Part shown: positions 26,901 to 34,050 of the stretch, piece by piece
Layout of the letters: each line of letters starts with the position of its first letter
Numbering within the stretch: position 1 is the stretch's first letter
Assembly (NCBI GenBank): GCA_002426015.1
Contig: DINS01000003.1
Coordinates: forward strand, 62,325-102,878
Length of the DNA stretch: 40,554 bases
Direction of reading: 5' to 3'
DNA from: Flavobacteriaceae bacterium UBA5534
GTDB taxonomy: Bacteria; Bacteroidota; Bacteroidia; Flavobacteriales; Flavobacteriaceae
The notes under the pieces: generated by a model
Told to the model about the DNA's origin: nothing
The model's database searches: none
The model's input: the letters and a program-made list of their open reading frames with translations, nothing else
Made by a program: the position numbers and the translations under genes

Positions 26901-27050
26901 ATACCCTTGGCCTTAAAAGGTGGCGAACCAGGAAGTGAAATACAAAGCCCGATGGCAGTTGTTATTCTGGGAGGATTGTTATCGGCGACTATTTTGAATT
27001 TGGTTGTTATTCCTTGCGTGTATCAATTGGTGTTAAAGAAAGAAAAATAA
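23967..27050 (+). CDS. Heavy-metal RND efflux pump (CusA/CzcA family)
   Basis: A 1027-aa inner-membrane proton antiporter with the RND layout: TM1 (about 12-30), large periplasmic loop, TM2-6 (about 335-500), second loop and TM8-12 (about 860-1020). The HME signature in TM4 is GALVDDAIIDVEN (about residues 399-411), with two adjacent Asp as proton relay. The substrate is undecided: it matches neither the CzcA-type DGAVV pattern nor the CusA-type VDAAIVM pattern exactly. It is the last gene of the efflux operon, 12 nt after the adaptor, with a terminator. No two-component or MerR/ArsR regulator accompanies it. Confidence 0.93.
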   Translation: MLNKILSISLQNRLLILLGAVALSVLGIYYARTMNVDVFPDLTAPTVTILTEAHGMESEEVEKLVTYQLETALNGSPNVRRIRSSSAAGVSIVWIEFEWGTDIYRARQIVSERIPMVRENLPEGIGAPTMAPISSIMGEIMLLGVTSDSLSPMELRTLSDWTIRPRIKAIGGIANVVVIGGDYKQYQVFANPEKMKHYDVSLSELVEHVKEANQNAPGGIVNQYGNQYIIKGSGRAYAIEDLQEAVLKEVNGQTIKIKDVATVQIGAADKIGDGSLNANPAVILTISKQPDVNTLELTDRLDEAIADLEKTLPKGVNIKSQIFRQSDFIDASISNLNMTLLEGAFFVMIILFIFLMNWRTTLISLLAIPISLLVSIIILKWLGYTINTMSLGGMAIAIGALVDDAIIDVENVYKRLRENIRKPKAERESTITVVRDASVEIRSSIIIATLIIIVSFVPLFFLSGMEGRLLQPLGIAFVTSVLTSLIVAVTVTPILCSYLLNNEKLLKKQSEGTRVERWLQKHYGNLLERATKIPKTIIGTTVIAFIISLLVLTQLGRSFLPEFNEGSLVISVVGPPGMSLEESNKTGKLIETLLLDMPEVEVVTRRQGRAELDEHAQGVNASEIDVPFVLEDKTKEEFFEEVRNKLSIAPGVNITLGQPIAHRIDHMLSGTRANIAIKIFGSDLQRLFEVGKSVEQNIKDIDGLADVAVDQQIEVPQIRIQPKRQILSAYGMTVGNLMEQVDIAFAGEEAGEIYEGQQCFDLVVRYEKPFRDDIENINNTLISLPNGGQTILGELATIQSVSSPNTVNREDVQRKIVVAANVQGRDLRGAVNEIKEVVANNVNMPEGYRVQYGGQFESESKASQLLMITAILAIAIIFLLLYYEFKDVKLAFVVLINLPLALIGGILIVYFTSGIISIAATIGFISLFGIATRNGILLVSRYEDLRKEGIQGFQLIKTGALDRLNPILMTAFTTGLALIPLALKGGEPGSEIQSPMAVVILGGLLSATILNLVVIPCVYQLVLKKEK

Positions 27051-27070
27051 ACAGTTCATTATGGTAACAT

Positions 27071-27105
27071 AAAAACCTTCTTATTCAGGATAAGAAGGTT
27101 TTTTT
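27071..27105 (+). terminator. Terminator of the metal-efflux operon
   Basis: A perfect 14-bp stem (27071-27084 with 27090-27103) with a 5-nt loop is followed by T residues to 27105. Confidence 0.9.
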
Positions 27106-27128
27106 GTTTAATCGTTTGTCAAATCCCC

Positions 27129-27207
27129 TCAGCACCTTTCCCTGCATTTCTAAATAAAAGAGGTAAATACTTCATTGCCAATATACATTCTTTAGAGTTA
27201 AGTCAGT
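27129..27207 (+). repeat. Degraded copy of the cargo-boundary repeat
   Basis: The left end (27129-27150) matches 18 of 22 positions of the repeat start at 32461. 'AATACTTCATTgCCAA' near 27167-27182 and 'AGAGTTAAGTC' near 27194-27204 match its right end. About 110 nt of the middle are missing. Confidence 0.6.
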
Positions 27208-27231
27208 TTTGAATACCATTTCTAACTATAA

Positions 27232-27307
27232 TTTCAAATATTTACCACTTTATTTATATAGTGGCAATAATTAGTTTTCAAATATTCGCCACTTTTTTGT
27301 ATTTTTG
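27232..27307 (+). promoter_or_regulatory. Promoter and candidate operator of the AbiE-like operon
   Basis: TATTTTTG (27300-27307) fits the -7 box 22 nt before the ATG at 27330. A 20-bp direct repeat TTTCAAATATTYRCCACTTT occurs at 27232-27251 and 27276-27295 (18/20 identical). CCACT (27245-27249) is also inverted as AGTGG (27260-27264). The second repeat covers the -33 to -7 spacer. AbiEi proteins are known to repress their own promoters through repeated sites, so this is a fitting operator. Confidence 0.55.
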
Positions 27308-27329
27308 GCAAAGTTTTGATATAAAGGTT

Positions 27330-28097
27330 ATGCCAAAGATTGTAGAAAATAAACTTATAGAAGCATTTAAGGAACGTGGTTCTTTTGATAGGGACGAACT
27401 ATTTCAGTTCTATCTGGACTTTGAACCAGATTTGAAGGAAAGTACCTTTAGTTGGCGAATTTATGACCTGAAGAAAAAGGACATCATCAAGACTATTGGT
27501 CGTGGTGTTTATGTTATATCCTATAAACCAAAGTATAAACCGGTATTGTCTGATAACGTTCTAAAAATAGTACGAAAGACCAATGAAAGGTTTGAAGAAA
27601 TCCAATATGCTATATGGGAAAACCAATGGCTCAATGAATTCACACAGCATCAAGTGTCCAACCAAATGATTGTTGTGGAAGTAGAGAAGGAATTTACCGA
27701 ATCAGTCTATTACTATCTAAATGACTCCTTGAAAATGAATTTTTTCTTGAATCCAGATGACAAGGAAATTGAGTTCTACATTTCCGAGAGTGCTGTTCCT
27801 GTGGTCATAAAGCGTCTTGTTACAAGAGCACCCATAAATAAGTTGAAAAACAAAAAAATTGCAGTTCCCGTCGCCTCACTTGAAAAAATAATGGTGGATT
27901 TGTTTGCAGATGAAAACCTGTTCCATTTTTACCAAGGCTCTGAACTCATAAACATTTATGAAAAGATACTTGAGCGGTACAATATTAATTTCACAAAACT
28001 TTTCAGTTATGCGAAAAGACGAAAGAAAGAACTGGAAATCAAGCAATTTATGAATAATCACATACCGAATATTTTAGAGGACATCATCAATGATTGA
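27330..28097 (+). CDS. AbiEi-type antitoxin/transcriptional regulator
   Basis: A 255-aa protein. Residues 1-70 form a winged helix (MPKIVENKLIEAF, 'STFSWRIYDLKKKDIIKTIGRGVYVIS') like the N-terminus of AbiEi antitoxins. The rest has the mixed strand pattern of the AbiEi C-terminal domain, including 'PVASLEKIMVDLFADENLFHFYQGSEL', equivalent to the conserved 'P.s.EktLvDll' segment. In AbiE systems (type IV toxin-antitoxin, phage abortive infection) this protein represses the operon and neutralises the partner. The start is taken at 27330; a GTG 69 nt upstream (27261) would read through the operator. Its last 8 nt overlap the toxin gene. Confidence 0.8.
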   Translation: MPKIVENKLIEAFKERGSFDRDELFQFYLDFEPDLKESTFSWRIYDLKKKDIIKTIGRGVYVISYKPKYKPVLSDNVLKIVRKTNERFEEIQYAIWENQWLNEFTQHQVSNQMIVVEVEKEFTESVYYYLNDSLKMNFFLNPDDKEIEFYISESAVPVVIKRLVTRAPINKLKNKKIAVPVASLEKIMVDLFADENLFHFYQGSELINIYEKILERYNINFTKLFSYAKRRKKELEIKQFMNNHIPNILEDIIND

Positions 28098-29199
28098 AAA
28101 CAAAAGCTTCACAAAAGAATGGTTGGATACTTTCCGAGCAAAAAAAGAACATAAAGGCATTAATGTGACTATTTTGGAAAAAATGGTTCACGCATTTTCT
28201 TTGTTAGAACATCTAAAGATAGAAGGACTTGATTTTGTCTTTAAAGGCGGTACGTCGCTTGTTCTTTTACTTGAAGCGGGCAATCGGTTTTCAATCGATA
28301 TCGATATCATATCAAGTACAGAGCGTGAACCGTTGGAAAAAATTCTTGATGCGGTTGTTGCCAATTCACATTTTAAAAGCCACACTTTGAATGAACGCCG
28401 AAGTTATAAAGAAGGCGTTCCAAAGGCACATTATACTTTTGAATTTGATTCGGTTTACAACCCAAACGTTCCTGGGACCATTCTGTTGGATATACTTTTT
28501 GACAGTCCACATTATCCAGAACTTATAGAATCTTCCGTTGAGATTCCTTGGCTATCGGTTGATGAGCCTATCATATCAATTGCCACACCTTCGGTAAATT
28601 CTATCTGTGGCGATAAGCTTACTGCTTTTGCACCAGAGACCATTGGTATTCCATATTATAAGGGCAACCAGTTATTTACAATGGAAATCTGTAAGCAGTT
28701 GTTCGATTTAGGAAAGTTGTTTGAAAACATTACAGATATGTCTATTGTTAAAACAAGTTTTTACGCTTTCGCGAAAGCAGAACTATCCTATCGTAGTTCC
28801 GATAAAGATTTCGGCAAAAGAAAGCTAACAGAAACAGATGTGCTTTGGGATAGCTTAAACACCTGTGCCATCATCGCCAAAAGGGAACGTAACCCAACCA
28901 AGGAAACAAAAAAGAAGTTCGAGGAATTAAACCGTGGCATACGAAGTTTTGGAAGTGCTTTTCTTATGACGGGTAATTTCAGAATCGAGGAAGCTCTTGC
29001 AGCTTCGGCCAGAGTAGCTTATTTGAACGCGATTTTGTTACAAGATGAGATAAAAGAAATCGAATATTACGAAGGACAAGACATAAACGAACTTACCATT
29101 GAAAAAGAGGATTGGGTATTCTTGAACAAATTAAAACGACAACCGGATAAGTCCATATTTTATTATTGGTATAAAGCAGTAACACTTCTTACAGATTGA
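28090..29199 (+). CDS. AbiEii/AbiGii-type nucleotidyltransferase toxin
   Basis: A 369-aa protein with the nucleotidyltransferase core of the AbiEii (DUF1814) family: KGGTSL (residues 52-57), then S68-I-D70-I-D72 with the metal-binding aspartates, and the family motif GDKLTAFAPETIG (about residues 174-186), whose Lys and Asp are catalytic in characterised members. Such toxins transfer nucleotides, in known cases to tRNA, and arrest growth. The C-terminal helical half (about 230-369) is longer than in the shortest members. The overlap with the antitoxin gene and a 13-nt gap to the next gene put it in a four-gene unit. Confidence 0.88.
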   Translation: MIENKSFTKEWLDTFRAKKEHKGINVTILEKMVHAFSLLEHLKIEGLDFVFKGGTSLVLLLEAGNRFSIDIDIISSTEREPLEKILDAVVANSHFKSHTLNERRSYKEGVPKAHYTFEFDSVYNPNVPGTILLDILFDSPHYPELIESSVEIPWLSVDEPIISIATPSVNSICGDKLTAFAPETIGIPYYKGNQLFTMEICKQLFDLGKLFENITDMSIVKTSFYAFAKAELSYRSSDKDFGKRKLTETDVLWDSLNTCAIIAKRERNPTKETKKKFEELNRGIRSFGSAFLMTGNFRIEEALAASARVAYLNAILLQDEIKEIEYYEGQDINELTIEKEDWVFLNKLKRQPDKSIFYYWYKAVTLLTD

Positions 29200-29212
29200 T
29201 ACCACATTTGCT

Positions 29213-30715
29213 ATGAAAAACCTAAAAACAAAATATTTTAAAAAAACATTAGATTTAATAGAACATCTTTCTCAAGGCCATACCTATGTTTTTAGTGCGC
29301 CTGGCCATCATCTGAATGGAAGAACTTTAATGCTTGCCAAAGGCGATGGTGAATATGAATTTGAAACCACTTCCGCAATTCTCAAAGGTTTACAGACCCA
29401 TAAAGAAATTCATTTTGAACGTTCTTATTCTTTTAGTCTGGTTAATAAAAATCGTACTCTGTATTTAGATGGCAGTAACTATTTCGTGAATGACATCAAC
29501 TATTTAGAAGATTCTGCTAAGCTATCGAAAGGCACAATCAATGGATTTACGACTGAAAAAAATCAAAACGAAAATCAAGAAAAATTCTATCGATGCGTTG
29601 TGCCAGTAGGACAAAAAAACAAACTGGATTTAAAAGATTTTCAGAAAACATTTTATACAGTAGGAAAAGGTTGGGCTACGATGTTTGAGTACAAAGTTGA
29701 AGATTATGATTTTGACCTCTTGAACCGTAAAAATGAAGGAAACTATCGATTCTTCATTGATTGCTTGAAACCAATAACCAAAAAAACATTCCAGAAGTAT
29801 TGCTATAACATTTTGCTGGCCATCGGATTTTTAAAAGGGGATTTGGTACTCAACGAATGCTTTGTGCTCGCCTTTGATAGCAAAACATTTGAAAAACCGT
29901 TAAATATTGAATTTACATCAATGCGTTCATCTGTATTTTCCAATCAGCCACTTATAACAACAAATCCGTACTCGGTTAGAATGGTTGATGAAGATTTTGA
30001 AAGGGATGAAAAAGGAATGATATCCGAAGCTCAAAAAGAAAAGTTATATGATGGTGTAATAGATGTATCTGCCAAGGTGTTTTCCAGACTTGTTACGCTG
30101 TTTTCGAAAGAAGAAAGACTACAAAGAGCAGCTTTGCTTTACATTTTAGGCAATACGGCAACCTTGGAAATTAGAATACCCAACTACTATGTCGCGTTGG
30201 AAGCCATCACAAGCTATTTGGCTGGTACGGTTAAGAACAAAACAGAAAGACTAAATCCAATAAAGGACCAAAAGATAGCTAATGATTTAATTGAAGAAAT
30301 CAAGGTGATGATTCAAGATAAAAAAGTCCAGAATGGATTATTGGATGAAGAAATCAACTTAGACGTTTTATTCAAAAACATCGATAGGCTTAACAGTCCG
30401 CCAAATGCAGACAAATTGGCAAAATCCTTTGACATTATCGGTTATAAATTAAGTGCAGAACAGAAGAAAGTAATCAAATTACGAAATTCTTATTTGCACG
30501 GTAGTTTTTTGAAGTTGGAAAGTGAAGACCAAAGATTTAAGGATGCTCTGCATCTTAGTCTGAGGCTTCATTTTCTTATTGGCGTTTTACTTTTAAAACA
30601 AGTAGGTTACGAAGGTAAAGTTATCAATTATGCCAAATTATGGACTCACATTACAGAGAAAGAAATCAATGAAGAAGTTTTAGTAAATATAAATGAAAAA
30701 GCAGATGCAGTTTAA
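29213..30715 (+). CDS. Unrecognised 500-aa protein with C-terminal HEPN RNase motif (candidate defence effector)
   Basis: I do not recognise this protein as a named family. Residues 1-250 are strand-rich and contain no motif I can name; they may be a sensor domain like the N-terminus of ApeA-type proteins. Residues about 280-465 are helical: 'YYVALEAITSYLAG' (326-338) is typical of the first helix of ApeA-like HEPN domains, and R424-N-S-Y-L-H429 is an exact R-x4-H HEPN ribonuclease motif with the usual polar residue after Arg. HEPN proteins with this motif are metal-independent RNases in many defence systems. The gene follows the AbiEii gene by 13 nt and overlaps the nuclease gene, so it cannot have a separate terminator. 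The function is inferred from motif and context. Confidence 0.7.
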   Translation: MKNLKTKYFKKTLDLIEHLSQGHTYVFSAPGHHLNGRTLMLAKGDGEYEFETTSAILKGLQTHKEIHFERSYSFSLVNKNRTLYLDGSNYFVNDINYLEDSAKLSKGTINGFTTEKNQNENQEKFYRCVVPVGQKNKLDLKDFQKTFYTVGKGWATMFEYKVEDYDFDLLNRKNEGNYRFFIDCLKPITKKTFQKYCYNILLAIGFLKGDLVLNECFVLAFDSKTFEKPLNIEFTSMRSSVFSNQPLITTNPYSVRMVDEDFERDEKGMISEAQKEKLYDGVIDVSAKVFSRLVTLFSKEERLQRAALLYILGNTATLEIRIPNYYVALEAITSYLAGTVKNKTERLNPIKDQKIANDLIEEIKVMIQDKKVQNGLLDEEINLDVLFKNIDRLNSPPNADKLAKSFDIIGYKLSAEQKKVIKLRNSYLHGSFLKLESEDQRFKDALHLSLRLHFLIGVLLLKQVGYEGKVINYAKLWTHITEKEINEEVLVNINEKADAV

Positions 30716-32444
30716 GTTAGGAGTAACTTTTGAAGCTTGTTTCCCTGAGGAAGAGCGAAAATCTTTAGATGAATATCTGAGTGGGATAAGTCGCGAGACT
30801 TTGCTAAAAACAGGGTCTCACTTTCTTGGTTTTGATACGGAAAAATCTAAGTACAGCGATGTTGTCGCTTTTATGAATATGTTCTTTTCGCAGGGGAATC
30901 AAGATTTTGCTCAAGACGCATATCAAAATTTAGTGAACTATGTGGCACAGGCAGAATACGATATAGGTGATTATGAAATTCCATACGTTGGCAGTAGTCT
31001 TTTGTTTTTTGAATATGTTTTTGATAATGTTTCCGAAGATATTGAAACAGAAAAAACCAACGAGGAAATGGAACGCGATATGTTTAAAGCGTACCTACAT
31101 CTCAACCAAGTTGCATTTACCGATAGAGGTATTGCGCAAAGTGAGGCCGATGAAAAATCTGGTATAAAATTTACACCTGCACAGGCTTTGCTTATGTTGC
31201 AATTTCATAATTATGATTTTATAAATTACAGAACAGACAAGGTGTTTACGTGTCAGTTCTTACGTGCCTTATCCTATTTTGAATTCCTTTCTGGTATTGA
31301 GCGATGTAAACCTTTACTAATAGCCTTTTACGAACACTATGGTGTTGAAAATTATAATGAATACTTGCGACGTCTTCTCGGTATAACTTATTCGGTTTTA
31401 ATGAAAGATAAAGAGACCCATACAGAAATCCATCTTGAAGACCCAGCCCACGAAGATTTTATAGATAAACACATTTTGTCGTCAGACGATATAGCAGAAG
31501 AACTTGATTTCGTGACTTTGAGGAGTAAACCGCTTTACAAAGTAGAGGACTTGAAATATCGTATTATTTCACCACTTTTTGTAATCGAGATGATTTATAA
31601 TGGCCTGTATTTTCGATTAAAACTAATCAATGATGAACTTCCGGATGACCAAAGGGTAAAAGGGCTATACGGACTTAAAACTTATGAATATAGCGAGCAA
31701 TATGCTCTCGATACCTTGCTGAAAGAAATTTTTGGAAATCGATACCTTCAAAAATCAGGAAAAGAGCTTGACGAGTTGATGGATGGTGCGCCTGACTACT
31801 ATATCAGAAACGGAAAACGAGCAATGCTATTTGAATCTAAGGATATTTTGATATCGAAAGAATCAAAAACAAGTCCAGATTATACTGTGCTTGAAGAAGA
31901 ACTCAGATTAAAGTTATTTGAAAACGAAAAGGGCAAACCAAAAGCTGTTAGACAGCTTGCAGCAAATATTGAAACTCTACTTAAAGGTGAAGCAACCTAT
32001 GACCCGCAGTTTCCATTAAAAAAAGGAATTATCAGACCTGTATTGGTCGTGCATTACAGAATGTTCAATACAGCGGGCACAAACAGTATAGTTAATAGTT
32101 GGTTCAAGGATGAGCTTACTAAGTTGGAGGAAAGTGGCCTGGATATTTCCAGAGTTCAAGATTTGGTCATTATAGATATTGATACCTTAATGTTCAATAA
32201 AGAAGCTCTTCAATCCAAAAAAATAAAATTATGGGATGTACTAATGGAATACCAAGAAGATTATCTAAGGTTTGAATTGTCGAAAGCCAAACCAAAACCA
32301 CAATCTGAAGAAGAGGGAATTGCTATGCTAAAATCATCATACAAACCTTTTTCATTCTTTTTGGATAACAAGGTCGAAACAGCAAAGCTCACCAGAACAC
32401 CAAAAGAATTATTGGATAGAGCAGCACTACTTTTTCCAGAGTAA
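30693..32444 (+). CDS. Unrecognised 583-aa protein with PD-(D/E)XK nuclease signature (candidate defence effector)
   Basis: The first 330 residues are mostly helical and unrecognised. Residues about 340-455 fit the PD-(D/E)XK nuclease core: a helix with E346, P367-D368 at the start of a strand, a second strand AMLF leading into E381-S-K383, then a helix with Q421 (VRQLAANIETLL) and a following strand (IRPVLVVHY). The D-x12-E-x-K order and spacing match restriction-endonuclease-like folds that cut DNA or, less often, RNA. The start overlaps the HEPN gene by 23 nt (ATG 30693) or 11 nt (ATG 30705), so the pair is translationally coupled. No methylase or helicase accompanies it. An alternative is a regulatory nuclease domain without activity. 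Confidence 0.65.
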   Translation: MKKQMQFKLGVTFEACFPEEERKSLDEYLSGISRETLLKTGSHFLGFDTEKSKYSDVVAFMNMFFSQGNQDFAQDAYQNLVNYVAQAEYDIGDYEIPYVGSSLLFFEYVFDNVSEDIETEKTNEEMERDMFKAYLHLNQVAFTDRGIAQSEADEKSGIKFTPAQALLMLQFHNYDFINYRTDKVFTCQFLRALSYFEFLSGIERCKPLLIAFYEHYGVENYNEYLRRLLGITYSVLMKDKETHTEIHLEDPAHEDFIDKHILSSDDIAEELDFVTLRSKPLYKVEDLKYRIISPLFVIEMIYNGLYFRLKLINDELPDDQRVKGLYGLKTYEYSEQYALDTLLKEIFGNRYLQKSGKELDELMDGAPDYYIRNGKRAMLFESKDILISKESKTSPDYTVLEEELRLKLFENEKGKPKAVRQLAANIETLLKGEATYDPQFPLKKGIIRPVLVVHYRMFNTAGTNSIVNSWFKDELTKLEESGLDISRVQDLVIIDIDTLMFNKEALQSKKIKLWDVLMEYQEDYLRFELSKAKPKPQSEEEGIAMLKSSYKPFSFFLDNKVETAKLTRTPKELLDRAALLFPE

Positions 32445-32460
32445 AACATCTGTATCCCTC

Positions 32461-32650
32461 TCAGCACATTCCCCTACATTCCACGCCTGCCTGCCGAAAA
32501 AAGCAGGCAACCACTTCATTTCGGGAAAAGAGCTTGACTACAAATATCTTGGACACAATCCCCAATTTCAGCTTTCCATTCCGTTAACCCTACCCGCTAT
32601 GCTAGGAAGGAATACTTCATTCCCAAGCCAAAATTAAGAATTAAGTCCGC
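32461..32650 (+). repeat. Cargo-boundary repeat, long copy A
   Basis: These 190 bp align without gaps to 34460-34649 (167 identical). The repeat contains a TGCCTGC/GCAGGCA hairpin (32488-32509) and the block GGACACAATCCCCAATTTCAG. It fills most of the 300-nt spacer between the nuclease gene and the sigma-factor gene. The rest of that spacer holds only the promoter listed next. Confidence 0.9.
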
Positions 32651-32705
32651 CTTGCATTCCACTAAAAAAAGACCTGGAAAATCCATTATAGCCAGAGCAA
32701 AAAAT

Positions 32706-32713
32706 TATATTTG
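32706..32713 (+). promoter_or_regulatory. -7 promoter element of the sigma-factor gene
   Basis: TATATTTG lies 31 nt before the ATG at 32745. No TTTG is found at -33, which may mean that an alternative sigma factor or activator is needed. Confidence 0.4.
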
Positions 32714-32744
32714 TTTGATATAACAAGTTGAGGCCAATTAAAAG

Positions 32745-33545
32745 ATGAGAAATACATTTGAAAAAGAATTTATAAAATTAAAAGATGAATTGGCTTCTTT
32801 TGTATTTAGGTTATTGACAAATCGAGAAGATACCGAAGATATTGTTCAAAATACCTTTATCAAAGTTTCTGAAAAGATTGACTCATTCAAAGGAAAATCG
32901 ACATTCAGGACTTGGGTCTTTTCAATTGCATTAAACTTATCCAAAAACCATCTTAAAACTAAAAAACGTTGGTCTACAAATTTTCAGGATAAAGGTGCCT
33001 CATTGCACTCTTCATCATCTAAGCACTGGTATGATTTTAAAAAAGTTTTCAAAAAAACACCGGAAAGTGAATACGAAATAAAAGAACATATCAATTACTG
33101 TTTTAACTGTATGAACAAAACATTACTATTAAAACAACAAATTTGTCTGTTACTTAAAGATGTTTATGGTTTTAGAGTAAGGGACATAGTGGAGATAACT
33201 AGATATACCGAAGGAATTGTAAAACATTCACTTGCTGAAGCTCGAAAGAATATGATAGATATTTTTGATAATCGATGTGCATTTGTTAATAAAGAAGGAA
33301 CTTGTCATCAATGCACCACCTTAACTGGTGCTCTGAACCCAAAACAGAATGCTCATATTAAAGCTCAGCAACTTAAATTAGTTCAAGAGGGTAATCATCC
33401 GAATAAACAATATCTACTTCAATTGCGTCTTGAAATAGTAGAAGGCATTGACCCATTAAATTCAAAAAACTCAATCTTAAATACGTATATGCTCGAAAAC
33501 TCTGAGAAGTGGTCGATAGAAAAAAATCTTGAAAAAAAATCATAA
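32745..33545 (+). CDS. ECF-like sigma-70 family RNA polymerase sigma factor with Cys-containing C-terminal extension
   Basis: A 266-aa protein. Region 2 (about residues 10-75) shows DTEDIVQNTFIKVSEKIDSFKGKSTFRTWVFSIALNLSKNH in outline, matching the ECF sigma2 core. Region 4 (about 120-170) has the helix-turn-helix 'YGFRVRDIVEITRYTEGIVKHSLAEARKNM'. The protein then continues for about 90 residues with a cysteine group (CAFVNKEGTCHQC, about 182-194) that may bind metal or sense redox state. No membrane anti-sigma factor is adjacent. A stand-alone SnoaL-like gene follows, recalling ECF41-type sigmas, in which a SnoaL domain fused to the sigma tunes its activity. Confidence 0.85.
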   Translation: MRNTFEKEFIKLKDELASFVFRLLTNREDTEDIVQNTFIKVSEKIDSFKGKSTFRTWVFSIALNLSKNHLKTKKRWSTNFQDKGASLHSSSSKHWYDFKKVFKKTPESEYEIKEHINYCFNCMNKTLLLKQQICLLLKDVYGFRVRDIVEITRYTEGIVKHSLAEARKNMIDIFDNRCAFVNKEGTCHQCTTLTGALNPKQNAHIKAQQLKLVQEGNHPNKQYLLQLRLEIVEGIDPLNSKNSILNTYMLENSEKWSIEKNLEKKS

Positions 33546-33609
33546 ATTCTCGTCCGAATTAATGAGCTCATTTGTCTAAATAGTATTAATCATATCTAAA
33601 AGTATTAAA

Positions 33610-33987
33610 ATGAGCAAAAAACAAACACAAATTTTACAAGTAGTCAATGACTTTTATAAGTCTTGCAACGAGAACAAAGGAGAAGGAATGGAAAAATACC
33701 TTTCAGAAAACTTTTCATTTGAAGGTCCAGCAGTGTCAATGAAAGGAAGAGACAATTTTGTCGCTATGTTAAAACCATTATGTGCATTTCATAAAAGCTG
33801 GAAAGTTTTCAAACAAGTACAAGACGGCAATGATATAATTACAATTTATGAAATGACTATGGGTACACCAAATGGCGACACATTGGTGCAAAGTTTTGTA
33901 GATTGGATGTCAGTTGAGGGTGGTGTAATAACAAAAGAAAAACTATGGTACGACCCTAGAGAATTTTTAAAAGCATTTGATATGTAG
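33610..33987 (+). CDS. SnoaL/NTF2-like protein
   Basis: A 125-aa protein with the cone-shaped NTF2-like fold pattern: an N-terminal helix (ILQVVNDFYKSC), 'YLSENFSFEGPAVSMKGRDNFVAML', then long strands (VQDGNDIITIYEMTM, QSFVDWMSVEGGVITKEKLWYDPREF). It is typical of SnoaL-like or nuclear transport factor 2 family proteins, whose roles range from ketosteroid-like isomerases to regulators. It has no signal peptide. It lies 64 nt after the sigma-factor gene on the same strand, so a regulatory pairing is possible but unproven. A strong terminator follows. Confidence 0.8.
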   Translation: MSKKQTQILQVVNDFYKSCNENKGEGMEKYLSENFSFEGPAVSMKGRDNFVAMLKPLCAFHKSWKVFKQVQDGNDIITIYEMTMGTPNGDTLVQSFVDWMSVEGGVITKEKLWYDPREFLKAFDM

Positions 33988-33996
33988 GTAAATTTT

Positions 33997-34040
33997 AAAT
34001 TGCCTTGGTGATTCTAGAGCTCCCAAGGCAATTTTTTTTT
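33997..34040 (+). terminator. Terminator after the SnoaL-like gene
   Basis: A 12-bp stem (33997-34008 with 34023-34034) with a 14-nt loop is followed by a T run to 34040. The TfoX-like ATG lies only 10 nt beyond it, so that gene needs read-through or an internal promoter. Confidence 0.9.
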
Positions 34041-34050
34041 CAAAATTATT

